The translations under genes were made by a program, and so were the position numbers. Under the pieces are notes generated by a model that saw only the letters and a program-made list of their open reading frames with translations, was not told the origin of the DNA and searched no databases. Source: Campylobacterota bacterium (lineage in GTDB: Bacteria; Campylobacterota; Campylobacteria; Campylobacterales; Sulfurimonadaceae). From it: a stretch of DNA of 64,000 nucleotides. Where the stretch lies: assembly GCA_040752835.1 (NCBI GenBank), contig JBFMGG010000005.1, positions 62,001 to 126,000 of the forward strand, read 5' to 3'. Below, piece by piece: positions 6,554 through 14,775 of this stretch; the first letter of the stretch is position 1; each line of letters starts with the position of its first letter.

Positions 6554-8347
6554 TTAATTGTGTTTGGCGTGCTCGAATTCGGGGACGATCTTCTTGAGCC
6601 CCTCGACGACGTTATCGGTATGTTCGAGGGCGTCGATGTCGCGGACGAGGGCGTCGATCGGGTAGCGGGTGGAGCGGGCGATCATGATCGATTCGAACGC
6701 CGTTTTCTGTTCGCTCTCATCGATCAGCAGCTCTTCGTAAAGTTTTTCGCCCGGACGAAGTCCCGTGTAGACGATTTCGATCGGGCGGGCGGCGTAGAGA
6801 CGGATCATCGTTTCGGCCAGGGTACGGATCTGCACCGGCTGCCCCATGTCGAGGATGAAAAGTTCCCCCCCGCGCGCGATCGCGGCGGCCTGGAGTACCA
6901 GCTGGCACGCTTCGCTGATCAGCATGAAATAGCGGGTGATTTCGGGGTGGGTGATCGTGATGGGCCCTCCCGCTTCGATCTGGGATTTGAATTTGGGGAT
7001 GACGCTGCCGCTGGAGCCCAGGACATTGCCGAAACGGACCGAGACGATTTCGCTGTTGCGCGGATCGACGTTTTGGGCGTAGAGTTCGACGACCCGTTTC
7101 GTCGCTCCCATGACGTTGGTCGGGCGGACCGCTTTGTCGGTTGAGATGATGACGATCTTGGGGACGTCGTGCGCGATCGCGCAGTCGATGAGGATGCGGC
7201 TGCCCAGAATGTTGTTCCGCACGGCGGCACGGGGATTGGACTCGCACAGCGGGACGTGTTTAAACGCGGCGGCGTGGATGACGATCTGCGGACGGGTTTG
7301 GGTAAAAATCTGTCCGAGGGTTTCGCGGTCGGTGATGCTGCACAGGTAGAGGTCGGCCCGGGGAATCCGTTCGCCGATCTGGTAGAGGTTGTATTCACTG
7401 TGGTCGATCAGCACGAGGCGTTCGGCTCCGAAACGGCGGCATTGCAGCGAGATTTCGCTGCCGATGCTTCCCCCGGCCCCGGTGATGAGGACGGTTTTCC
7501 CCCGGATGAAGCTTTCGATGGTTTGGGTATCGAGGTCTTTGGGGTGGCGGGCGAGGAGTTCCTCCACTGACAGCGGGGCGACCGTTTCGGCCCCGTCGGC
7601 GAGAAGGGCCGAGCGTTTGATTTCGTCCACCCCCGCTTTGGTGAGGAGTTCGTAGGCGAGGCGGAAATCGTCGTTGCCCAGCGAACCGTCGATGATCGCG
7701 GCGCTGACGTTGCGTTCCCGGACGGTCTTTTCGAGACGTTCGGGGGCGATCACTTTGATGTTCTGGACGCTGGAGCCGACCATGTGGCGGCTTGCGGGAT
7801 CGATGGCGACCACGGCGACGGGATAATAGGGGATGGAGCCTTCCAGGGCGCTTTGGATCAGGTGGGCGCTTCCGGGGGAGATTCCGACGATCACGGTTGT
7901 GCGAAGATCCTCATGCGGCGCGGAGAAACCGAACACCAGCCGTTTCAGCAGACGCAGGCCCCCCAAAAACAGGATCGAGAGGATCAGGTCGATGACGATG
8001 ACGCTTCGGGGAAAGGGGGCGAAAAAATCGGCAAAGAGGGTGTGGATGAGGGTGAACAGCGCGTAGGCCCCCGCAAGGGCGTAGACCAGTTTTTTTCCCT
8101 CTCCCAGGCCGTAGTAACGCCAGATGACGCGGTAGTTTTGCGAGGCGTAGATGAACGCGAGTTTGAGGGTGATCAGCGTCAGCGCGACCGATACGAACGG
8201 TTCCATGAACCGTTCGGGGACCGCAAAATTGAACCGCAGCAGGTAGGCGCCATAGAGAGACGCGAACGAGAGGAGGATGTCGAAGAGGACGAAAAAGGCG
8301 ATCCGCCGCGCGGTCGTGGGGCGGAAGAATCTTCGTACACGGCTCAC
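6554..8347 (-). CDS. pglF: UDP-GlcNAc 4,6-dehydratase, PglF/WbpM-like
   Basis: A 597-residue membrane-anchored short-chain dehydrogenase, last gene of the glycan operon. About four membrane helices fill residues 15-135, a CoA-binding-like Rossmann domain follows, and the catalytic domain begins at the ITGAGGSIGSE nucleotide motif (about 288-298). The STDKAVRPTNVMGATKR segment is the active-site region of this dehydratase group. It should oxidise and dehydrate UDP-GlcNAc to the 4-keto-6-deoxy sugar, the first step to UDP-diacetylbacillosamine. The open frame begins 54 codons earlier inside pglE; I start at GTG 8347, whose GTGA overlaps the pglE stop and gives family length. WbpM-like enzymes share the architecture, but the adjacent aminotransferase and phosphoglycosyltransferase favour PglF. 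Confidence 0.85.
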   Translation of the reverse strand: MSRVRRFFRPTTARRIAFFVLFDILLSFASLYGAYLLRFNFAVPERFMEPFVSVALTLITLKLAFIYASQNYRVIWRYYGLGEGKKLVYALAGAYALFTLIHTLFADFFAPFPRSVIVIDLILSILFLGGLRLLKRLVFGFSAPHEDLRTTVIVGISPGSAHLIQSALEGSIPYYPVAVVAIDPASRHMVGSSVQNIKVIAPERLEKTVRERNVSAAIIDGSLGNDDFRLAYELLTKAGVDEIKRSALLADGAETVAPLSVEELLARHPKDLDTQTIESFIRGKTVLITGAGGSIGSEISLQCRRFGAERLVLIDHSEYNLYQIGERIPRADLYLCSITDRETLGQIFTQTRPQIVIHAAAFKHVPLCESNPRAAVRNNILGSRILIDCAIAHDVPKIVIISTDKAVRPTNVMGATKRVVELYAQNVDPRNSEIVSVRFGNVLGSSGSVIPKFKSQIEAGGPITITHPEITRYFMLISEACQLVLQAAAIARGGELFILDMGQPVQIRTLAETMIRLYAARPIEIVYTGLRPGEKLYEELLIDESEQKTAFESIMIARSTRYPIDALVRDIDALEHTDNVVEGLKKIVPEFEHAKHN

Positions 8348-9450
8348 GCGCGTACCGATTTGACGATTTCGCAGACGCGGTGAACGTCGTCGCGGCTCAT
8401 GCGGGTTCCGCTGGGGAGGCACAGCCCGGTTTCGAACAGCCGCTGCGATGTGCCGTTTTCGACGCAAAGCGCCTCTGTGAACAGAGGCTGAAGGTGCATC
8501 GGTTTCCACAAAGGGCGGCTTTCGATGTTTTGAGCTTCGAGGGCGAGGCGGACCCGTTCGGGATCGGTACGCTCAAAGGTGAGCGTCGTAAGCCACCGGT
8601 TGCCTCGGGTATCTTTGAGCTCGGGCATGAATGCGATTTCATCAATCTCTCCCAGCTCTTCGCGGTACCACTGGAAAATCTGCCGGCGTGCCGCAATCCG
8701 CTCATCCAGCACTTCCATCTGCCCCACCCCGATGGCGGCGAGGATGTTGCTGAGCCGATAGTTGTAGCCGAATTCGGTGTGCTCGTAATGGGGGGCGTCA
8801 TCGCGCGCCTGCGTCGAATAGAAGCGGGCTTTGTCGATGAATTCCTTGTGTCCCGATACGAGCATCCCTCCCCCCGAAGTGGTGAGGATTTTGTTGCCGT
8901 TGAAACTGTAGGCGCCGAAGAGCCCCAGCGTCCCGCTTTGACGACCGTGATACAGCGCTCCGAGGCTTTCGGCGGCGTCTTCGATCAGGGCGATGCCGTG
9001 ACGGTCGCAGATGTCGAGGATACGTTCCAGGTCGGCGCACTGGCCGTAGAGGTGGGTCAGAATCAGCGCTTTGGGTTTTTTGGGTGCGCGTGCGATCGCC
9101 TGTTCGAGCAGTTCGGGGTCAAGATTCCAGCTTGCGCGGTCCGAATCGACGAAAACGGGGATCGCGTTTTGGTAGAGGATCGGCGCGACCGAACCGATAA
9201 AGGTGAACGAAGAGGCCAGAACGACATCCCCCGCTCTGACGCCCAGAACCCGCAATGCCAGATGGATCGCGGCCGTCGCCGTCGAGAGTGCGAGGGCGTT
9301 GGGGGTTTGGGTGTAGGAGCGGATGCTCTGCTCGAACCGCTCGACCATGGGACCCAGGGGGGCGATGTAGTTGCTTTCGAAGGCTTCGGCGATGTACGCC
9401 TGCTCCCGGCCGCTCATGTGCGGCGGAGAGAGGAAAAGACGGGGGTTCAT
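8344..9450 (-). CDS. pglE: DegT/DnrJ/EryC1 aminotransferase, PglE-like
   Basis: A 368-residue PLP-dependent sugar aminotransferase. The PLP lysine lies in FGAYSFNGNKILTTSGGG, and the cofactor Asp-Ala pair in IEDAAESLGA. It probably transfers an amino group from glutamate to C4 of the keto sugar made by PglF, as in bacillosamine synthesis. The frame extends upstream through pglC; I start at ATG 9450, overlapping the pglC stop by 4 bases and beginning with the typical [15 protein letters not shown]-terminus. It is clearly different from the operon's two other DegT-family genes, LegC-like and WbpE-like. Substrate assignment rests on the neighbours. Confidence 0.85.
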   Translation of the reverse strand: MNPRLFLSPPHMSGREQAYIAEAFESNYIAPLGPMVERFEQSIRSYTQTPNALALSTATAAIHLALRVLGVRAGDVVLASSFTFIGSVAPILYQNAIPVFVDSDRASWNLDPELLEQAIARAPKKPKALILTHLYGQCADLERILDICDRHGIALIEDAAESLGALYHGRQSGTLGLFGAYSFNGNKILTTSGGGMLVSGHKEFIDKARFYSTQARDDAPHYEHTEFGYNYRLSNILAAIGVGQMEVLDERIAARRQIFQWYREELGEIDEIAFMPELKDTRGNRWLTTLTFERTDPERVRLALEAQNIESRPLWKPMHLQPLFTEALCVENGTSQRLFETGLCLPSGTRMSRDDVHRVCEIVKSVRA

Positions 9451-10043
9451 GGGAAAACGGTCCTCCAGATGTAGCCGATGTCCCCCCAAAACGACCATTC
9501 GTGCAGGTAACGGCGGTTGAGGCGGACTTTGTCGGGCCAAATGATTTCGTCATTATACCGTTTCGGGTCGGGCTGGGCGGCAAGGATCTGCTCTTCGTCT
9601 TTGTACTTAAGGGTCGCGGGACCCGTGATCCCCGGGCGGAGGGCGAGGATTTCGGCATCTTCGCCGCTGAGGCGGTCCATGTAGCCGCTGACGTCCGGAC
9701 GCGGCCCGACGAGGCTCATCTGCCCCAGCAGGACGTTGATGAGCTGGGGGAGCTCGTCGATTTTGGTGCGGCGGAAAAAAGCGCCGCTGCGGGTGATGCG
9801 GGGATCGGCGGCGGTGGTTACCGTGGTGGTGTAATCGGTGAGGGGGCGCATCGTTTTGATCTTGATGACGGGAAACGGTTTGCCCCAGCGGCCGATGCGC
9901 GTCTGGATGAAAAAACCGTTGCTGCGGGTGTCGATGGAGGCCGCGACGAAAGCTATCAGGATGATCCACCATGTGGCGGCAAGGCCGAGGGCCGAGACGA
10001 CAAGGTCGAAACTCCGTTTGAGGAAACGCTGGTACAGGGTCAT
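9447..10043 (-). CDS. pglC: Monotopic phosphoglycosyl transferase, PglC-like
   Basis: A 198-residue bacterial sugar transferase. One N-terminal hydrophobic stretch (about 15-35) anchors it in the inner membrane. The catalytic core has the family hallmarks [18 protein letters not shown], the [11 protein letters not shown] stretch with the Asp-Glu dyad, and MSLVGPRP. PglC-type enzymes move a phospho-sugar from a UDP-sugar to undecaprenyl phosphate, starting lipid-linked glycan assembly. Lack of the large N-terminal membrane domain of WbaP-type enzymes, and a position beside pglE, pglF and pglB, favour a bacillosamine-type substrate. It lies 1 base after pglB and overlaps pglE by 4 bases. Confidence 0.88.
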   Translation of the reverse strand: MTLYQRFLKRSFDLVVSALGLAATWWIILIAFVAASIDTRSNGFFIQTRIGRWGKPFPVIKIKTMRPLTDYTTTVTTAADPRITRSGAFFRRTKIDELPQLINVLLGQMSLVGPRPDVSGYMDRLSGEDAEILALRPGITGPATLKYKDEEQILAAQPDPKRYNDEIIWPDKVRLNRRYLHEWSFWGDIGYIWRTVFP

Positions 10044-10044
10044 G

Positions 10045-12141
10045 TCAAAGCTTCAGCCGGTAGATTTTGGTGAGCGGGTCGAGGATGACCGGTTCGAACA
10101 GCTTGGGATCGTAGCGTTCGAACACCGCCATCTGGATAAACGTCGAGTTGAGGTAAAAATCGTCCAGCACCAAAAAACGTCCGTAACTGGGGAGATAGAT
10201 CAGGTTGATCCCCTCGGAGGCGAATTGCTGGCGGGTCACCTGCAGTTTGTTGTTGCCGTCGTATCCGGCCTGGTAGAACTCTTTGATGGGGACGTCCCGA
10301 TCACCGATTTTGACGATGTTGCGCTCTTTGAGGACCGATACGCCGTTGCCCAGATCGAGCGTTTTGCCCGTATCCTGAACGGAGGCGGTCATGTAAAAAT
10401 AGGGTTGCGGCCGATTGTCGGGGGCATTGAGATCGAGGTTGGAGAAGAGCGTTACGGTCGGGAGGATGTCGATCATCCGCCAGGGGAGATAGAGATAGAC
10501 TTCCCGCGTCTTCGCCGGCAGCGCGACGTTTTCGCTGTAGCGGAGGGTGTCGAGGTAGTCGGCGACGTTTTCGGCCGTGCCGTCCTTGCGGATGAAGAGG
10601 GTGTCGGCGATCTCTTTGTAGCCCGAGGAGACGTAGGTCTCGACGGCGATCCGCGAGAGGCGGGCCGCTTCGAGCGCTGAGGAGGTGGTCAGGATCTCGC
10701 TGACGATAAAGTTGTCGTGATGGTGTTTTCCCCCGTCGATAAGGGTGTTGGTATGGGTATAAAACCACAGCGGGTAGCCGTAATCCCACCACGCGACCGT
10801 ATAGTCTTTGCTCGAGGCGATCGATTTGAACTGATCGAGTGCCGCCGCCTCTTTGGCGGTCATCACCGTGGGGACCTTGTATTCGACGATGTGGACGATA
10901 TGGGCTAGAAGGAGCACGGCACTCGAGACGCCGATGATCGCGTAGCGGATTTTGCGCGAGGCCACGCCGGCGGTGATGAAATAGAGGAGATAGACCGCTC
11001 CCAGTGCGGCGACGGGGACCGCATAGATGGTAAAGCGCAACCCGCCCCAAAAAGCGAAGAGCCCGATTCCCAGCAGCGGAAGGGTAAGGACAAACGCCTT
11101 ATGCCGGACGATCAGGGCGATGTAGCCCAGCGAAGCGGCGATCAGCGCCGCCGTGTTGCCGCTGATGCGGTTGGCGATTTCCGAAAAGGGGATTTTGCCC
11201 GCTTCGCGCACCGTCTGGGTTACCTGGAAGAAATGAAGCGACCCCTCCGTCGCGGTCCCTTTGGCGGTGTAGCTGAGGATTTTCGCCCAGATGAGCGAGA
11301 CGACGTTTCCGTTGACGAGAAAAACGGCAAAGGCGAACGCCGCAAGGACGAGCAGCACCCGCAACGAGAGCATCCCGCGGCTGTAGGCGAGACTCAGCGC
11401 GCCGATGAGAAGGAGTTTGATCCCTAAGGGAAGGAGAAAGAGGGCGACCGAGAGGAGCGCGATCGAATAGTAGGTAAAGGGCTCTTTACGGTGGAAGAGG
11501 AGCATATACCCCATGTAAAAGAGGGAGACGGCGTATATGACCGAAAGTCCCTGATCGTACAAAAACGGGTAGGCGAGGATCGAGAGGGCGCTGAGCAGCG
11601 CCCATGTGACGTTCTCCCTGATCGTCGTGGCCATGAGAAAGTAGACGATGAGCATCGGCGCCATCGCCGAGAACATGTCGGTATCGTAGTACCCCGCCAT
11701 GGTGCGGTTGTAGTAGCTCCAGGCAATGGACGCGATGAGGGCGGCGAAAAATCCGAAATAGGCGGCGTTGAACAGCCGGCCGATGAGGATCAGCGGGACG
11801 ACGACGAGCGAGGAGACGAACACGGGAAGATAGAGGATGACGCTTTCCAGGGGGAAAAATTGTGCGGCAAGCGCGGTGAGGGTGATCGTTGCCGAACTCC
11901 ATGCTTCGGCAACGCGGGGGTTGTGTTCGAAGATCCCGGTGAGCGAGTTCTGGGCGGCGGCGGCAAAATAATAGCCGTCGTTGGTGTTGATCATCAGGCT
12001 GCCGTTCCAGTGAAATTCGGGGATTCCCGACGCCCAGTCGATCCAGATCAGACGCATGCCGACGCTGAACGCGTAGGCGAAGAGGATCAGGAGGATGACG
12101 TGCAGGGTCGAGGTTCGCTCGTTGGGGAGTGAAAAGTTCAT
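10045..12141 (-). CDS. pglB: STT3-type oligosaccharyltransferase, PglB-like
   Basis: A 698-residue inner-membrane enzyme expected to transfer a lipid-linked glycan to asparagine in D/E-X-N-X-S/T sequons in the periplasm. About a dozen helices occupy residues 14-415, then a periplasmic domain. Diagnostic residues match Campylobacter PglB: the NDGYY segment (Asp55), the YYDTD metal motif (Asp153, Asp155), a probable catalytic-loop Glu313, the acceptor-binding WWDYG at 451-455 and DGGK at 469-472. The open frame runs 169 codons further into the GT2 gene; I start at ATG 12141, which overlaps the GT2 stop by 4 bases and gives the usual length (C. jejuni about 713). This is the key evidence that the operon serves protein N-glycosylation rather than only surface polysaccharide. 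Confidence 0.93.
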   Translation of the reverse strand: MNFSLPNERTSTLHVILLILFAYAFSVGMRLIWIDWASGIPEFHWNGSLMINTNDGYYFAAAAQNSLTGIFEHNPRVAEAWSSATITLTALAAQFFPLESVILYLPVFVSSLVVVPLILIGRLFNAAYFGFFAALIASIAWSYYNRTMAGYYDTDMFSAMAPMLIVYFLMATTIRENVTWALLSALSILAYPFLYDQGLSVIYAVSLFYMGYMLLFHRKEPFTYYSIALLSVALFLLPLGIKLLLIGALSLAYSRGMLSLRVLLVLAAFAFAVFLVNGNVVSLIWAKILSYTAKGTATEGSLHFFQVTQTVREAGKIPFSEIANRISGNTAALIAASLGYIALIVRHKAFVLTLPLLGIGLFAFWGGLRFTIYAVPVAALGAVYLLYFITAGVASRKIRYAIIGVSSAVLLLAHIVHIVEYKVPTVMTAKEAAALDQFKSIASSKDYTVAWWDYGYPLWFYTHTNTLIDGGKHHHDNFIVSEILTTSSALEAARLSRIAVETYVSSGYKEIADTLFIRKDGTAENVADYLDTLRYSENVALPAKTREVYLYLPWRMIDILPTVTLFSNLDLNAPDNRPQPYFYMTASVQDTGKTLDLGNGVSVLKERNIVKIGDRDVPIKEFYQAGYDGNNKLQVTRQQFASEGINLIYLPSYGRFLVLDDFYLNSTFIQMAVFERYDPKLFEPVILDPLTKIYRLKL

Positions 12142-13142
12142 CGTTGGCCTTGACGCAGGATTTTTTTCAGAATCGTTATTATACCGCCTATGCTCCCAAA
12201 GCCGTAACTGAAATGGAGCACCGCAAACGCGGCGATCTGCCGCAGCCACGTCGTGTTTTTCCCGATCTGTGCCGAACGGATGCCGATCGCTGCGAGATAC
12301 AGCCCCAGTATGGCGGCGCTGAGGCCTAGAAACGGGGGGTAAAGGGGGGAGAGGAGGGGCGGAACGATCAACCCCAGCACAAAGAGCAGCGGGACGAAAT
12401 GGCGCAGGCTCAGCGAGCGGAACGTCCGGGTGTAGTAGGGGGTCAGGATGTTCCAGTAGCCGTTTTGGTAGTTGTTGCGCCAGAGTTCGCGGTACGTTTC
12501 GCGGGCGAAATAGGTGCAGGTGACGTCGGGGATCAGGTAAATTTTCCCCCCTCCCCGGGCGATCCGCTTGTTGAACTCGATATCCTGGTTGCGGATGAGC
12601 CGTTCGTCGAAGAGGCCGTATTGCTCGAAAGTATCGCGCCGGAAACACCCGAACGGAACCGTATCGGCTTCGACGATCTCCGAAACGCCGGTGCGAAACG
12701 AGGAGTTTCCGACCCCGAAACGGTCGCTGAGGACGTTTTGGATGGCGTTGGCGGTCGGGGTTTTGCTCATCGTTTCGGTACGGCAGACGGCACCCACGTT
12801 GGCGGCGCCGAGCCGGATGCTCGCATCGACGAGACGTTCGAAGTAGTCGTGCGGATACTCGGTGTGGGCATCGAGCCGGATGATGTATTCCCCTTTTGAT
12901 GCGCTGACCCCGAGGTTCAAAGCGGCGGGGGCGATTTTTTTGGGGTTGTCGATGAGCCGGATGAAAGGGTGGCGCGCGGCGTAGCTTTCGACGATGGCGC
13001 GGGTGGCGTCTTCGCTTTGGCCGTCGATGACGATGACTTCGAGCCGGTCGTGCGGGTAGGTGGTCCGCAGAACCGAATCAAGGCACCGCCCGATGTAGCG
13101 TTCCTCGTTGCGGCAGGGGATGATGATCGAAAGCGATTTCAT
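12138..13142 (-). CDS. GT2 family glycosyltransferase with C-terminal membrane helices
   Basis: A 334-residue GT-A glycosyltransferase. The N-terminus has the GT2 signature SIIIPCRNEERYIGRCLDS, followed by VIDGQSEDAT and the metal-binding region around RLDAHTEYP (residues about 94-102). Two or three hydrophobic helices (about 240-330) anchor the C-terminus in the membrane, as in ExoA-like enzymes. It probably adds one sugar to the lipid-linked glycan on the cytoplasmic face; donor and acceptor are unknown. I start at ATG 13142, overlapping the acyltransferase by 4 bases, because the longer frame runs through that gene. Confidence 0.85.
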   Translation of the reverse strand: MKSLSIIIPCRNEERYIGRCLDSVLRTTYPHDRLEVIVIDGQSEDATRAIVESYAARHPFIRLIDNPKKIAPAALNLGVSASKGEYIIRLDAHTEYPHDYFERLVDASIRLGAANVGAVCRTETMSKTPTANAIQNVLSDRFGVGNSSFRTGVSEIVEADTVPFGCFRRDTFEQYGLFDERLIRNQDIEFNKRIARGGGKIYLIPDVTCTYFARETYRELWRNNYQNGYWNILTPYYTRTFRSLSLRHFVPLLFVLGLIVPPLLSPLYPPFLGLSAAILGLYLAAIGIRSAQIGKNTTWLRQIAAFAVLHFSYGFGSIGGIITILKKILRQGQR

Positions 13143-13639
13143 GCAGGTTGCCCGGCGTGTCGGATTTTTGCGGGGACGCCGTAGGCGGTCGCTCCCTCGG
13201 GGATCGAACGGTTGACGAGACTGGCTGCGCCGATGAGCGCTCCCCGCCCGATCACGATCCCCGAACGTCCCGAGAGGACGGTGCAGCGCATCCCGAGGTA
13301 GGCCCCCTCTTCGATCCGGATCGGGGTATGGGTCTGGTTTCGGCCGTGGCAGGCGAAATAACAGCCGTACGAAATCGTGACGTTGTCTTCGATGAGGGTG
13401 AGTGAAGGGTCCATGTCGTCGAGATAGCATTTCATCCCGATGAAGACGTTTTTGCCGATTTTGAATCCGATTGCGCGGTAGAGGAGGATACGCAGGGTGT
13501 TGAAAGGGAGCGCGGGGATGACGACGACATTGATAAATTTGCGCAGCGGTTTCCAGAAGATCAGCCAGAGGGGGTAATGGGCGTAATAGGGGGGAGTGCG
13601 CCGCAGTATATAGGCGTAAAAGAGCCGTACGAGGAACAT
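13139..13639 (-). CDS. Hexapeptide-repeat acyltransferase (LbetaH, WcaF-like)
   Basis: A 166-residue protein with a left-handed beta-helix made of hexapeptide repeats (residues about 60-160) and a C-terminal GVPAKIR motif typical of sugar O-acetyltransferases. A hydrophobic, aromatic N-terminus (1-45) may associate with the membrane. It probably acetylates a sugar of the operon's glycan; it lacks the Rossmann N-terminus of PglD, so it is not an obvious PglD. I start at ATG 13639, where TGATG joins it to the upstream glycosyltransferase stop. It sits between two glycosyltransferases, so a glycan substrate is likely, but the acyl group is unproven. Confidence 0.8.
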   Translation of the reverse strand: MFLVRLFYAYILRRTPPYYAHYPLWLIFWKPLRKFINVVVIPALPFNTLRILLYRAIGFKIGKNVFIGMKCYLDDMDPSLTLIEDNVTISYGCYFACHGRNQTHTPIRIEEGAYLGMRCTVLSGRSGIVIGRGALIGAASLVNRSIPEGATAYGVPAKIRHAGQPA

Positions 13640-14775
13640 CAGCGCCCCTCCCCTTTGTTCAGCAGGGTTTCGTAGAGGGCGAAGAGTTTTTGTTTTTCGC
13701 ACTCCCAGTTGTAGGTACTCACGACCGCTTTTTTACCGTTTTCCCCCATTGCGCGGGCCCGGTCGGGATGGTCGATGAGGTAGGTGATCGCCTCGGCAAT
13801 CGCTTCGGGATCGAGTGGATCGACGAGAAGACCGCACTGCGCGTTGTCGACGATCGAGCGCCACAGCGGAAAATCCGACGCGATGACGGGGATCCCCGCA
13901 GCCATGTATTCGAACATTTTCACCGGGAGGGCATCGACGTAGTTTCGGGTCGGGTGGAGGGTCACCAGCCCCGCTTTGGAACGGCTGAGGACGTCAGCTA
14001 CTTCGGCGCGGCCCAGAAAACCGAGCATGTTGACCTTTTCCCATCCCGCGGTCTGCTCCGCTTTGTTCCGGAGCTCGGCGGTTTCGAATTTGCCGCCCAG
14101 GTTCAACCGCACGTTTACGGTGCGGTTCATCGCGGCGATGATTTCGAAAACCCCCCGGATGGTCGAAATCCCCCCGATGTAGCACACTTCATTGAGGCGG
14201 TTTTCCCATGCCGTGTCGTTGGAAAGTTCCCCCAGAACGGGGAAATTGTTGATGTCCACGCTTCGGGGGTTGATCGGGAGGAATTTTTCCCGGATATAGG
14301 GGGTGGCGGTAACGACGGCGTCGAACCGCGAACACGCATGCCGCTCGTAGGCGGCGGAGGCCTTGGAGAGGAGGAATTTGGACGTTTTGCCCAGATACGC
14401 CTTGCTGAGGATCTGTTTGGGGAGGTCTTCGTGGGCGTCGAAGATCACTTTTTTCCCCAGTTTTTTGAGTTTCAGCCCGATGGGCATCAGTTCGGGATCG
14501 TGCAGGTGGTACAGATCGGCATCCAGCGCGCGTGCCTTGTCGAATACCGCGTGTACGGTACGGGTGAAACGGCTGAGGCGGCCGCCGGAGGGGGCACCGG
14601 CATCCAGGATATTGACGCCGCCGTGCTTTTCGTCCCCTTTGCCGTCGGCAACGATGAGATAGACCTCGTATCCCTCATGCGTCGCCAGGGAAGCGCACTC
14701 TTTGACGAAAATGCGGGTGTCGTAACGGGGGTGAGCCGAGGTGAGGTGGGCAATTTTATGTAAGTTTGACGTCAT
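13639..14775 (-). CDS. GT4-like glycosyltransferase
   Basis: A 378-residue GT-B fold glycosyltransferase. The N-terminal domain opens with HKIAHLTSAHPRYDTRIF and contains DLYHLHDPELMPIG. The C-terminal domain has GFLGRAEVADVL, then the donor-binding stretch PVKMFEYMAAGIPVIASDFP, typical of GT4 enzymes. It should transfer a sugar to the growing lipid-linked oligosaccharide on the cytoplasmic side. The open frame runs 84 codons into the asparagine synthase gene; I choose ATG 14775, leaving a 20-base overlap with that gene. A slightly later start is possible. The HPRYDTRIF-type N-terminus resembles surface-polysaccharide enzymes; the donor is not readable. Confidence 0.85.
   Translation of the reverse strand: MTSNLHKIAHLTSAHPRYDTRIFVKECASLATHEGYEVYLIVADGKGDEKHGGVNILDAGAPSGGRLSRFTRTVHAVFDKARALDADLYHLHDPELMPIGLKLKKLGKKVIFDAHEDLPKQILSKAYLGKTSKFLLSKASAAYERHACSRFDAVVTATPYIREKFLPINPRSVDINNFPVLGELSNDTAWENRLNEVCYIGGISTIRGVFEIIAAMNRTVNVRLNLGGKFETAELRNKAEQTAGWEKVNMLGFLGRAEVADVLSRSKAGLVTLHPTRNYVDALPVKMFEYMAAGIPVIASDFPLWRSIVDNAQCGLLVDPLDPEAIAEAITYLIDHPDRARAMGENGKKAVVSTYNWECEKQKLFALYETLLNKGEGR

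Noticed and set aside
13139-13639. The hexapeptide acyltransferase as PglD
   Set aside because: It lacks the N-terminal sugar-nucleotide-binding Rossmann domain and has a WcaF-like hydrophobic N-terminus instead.
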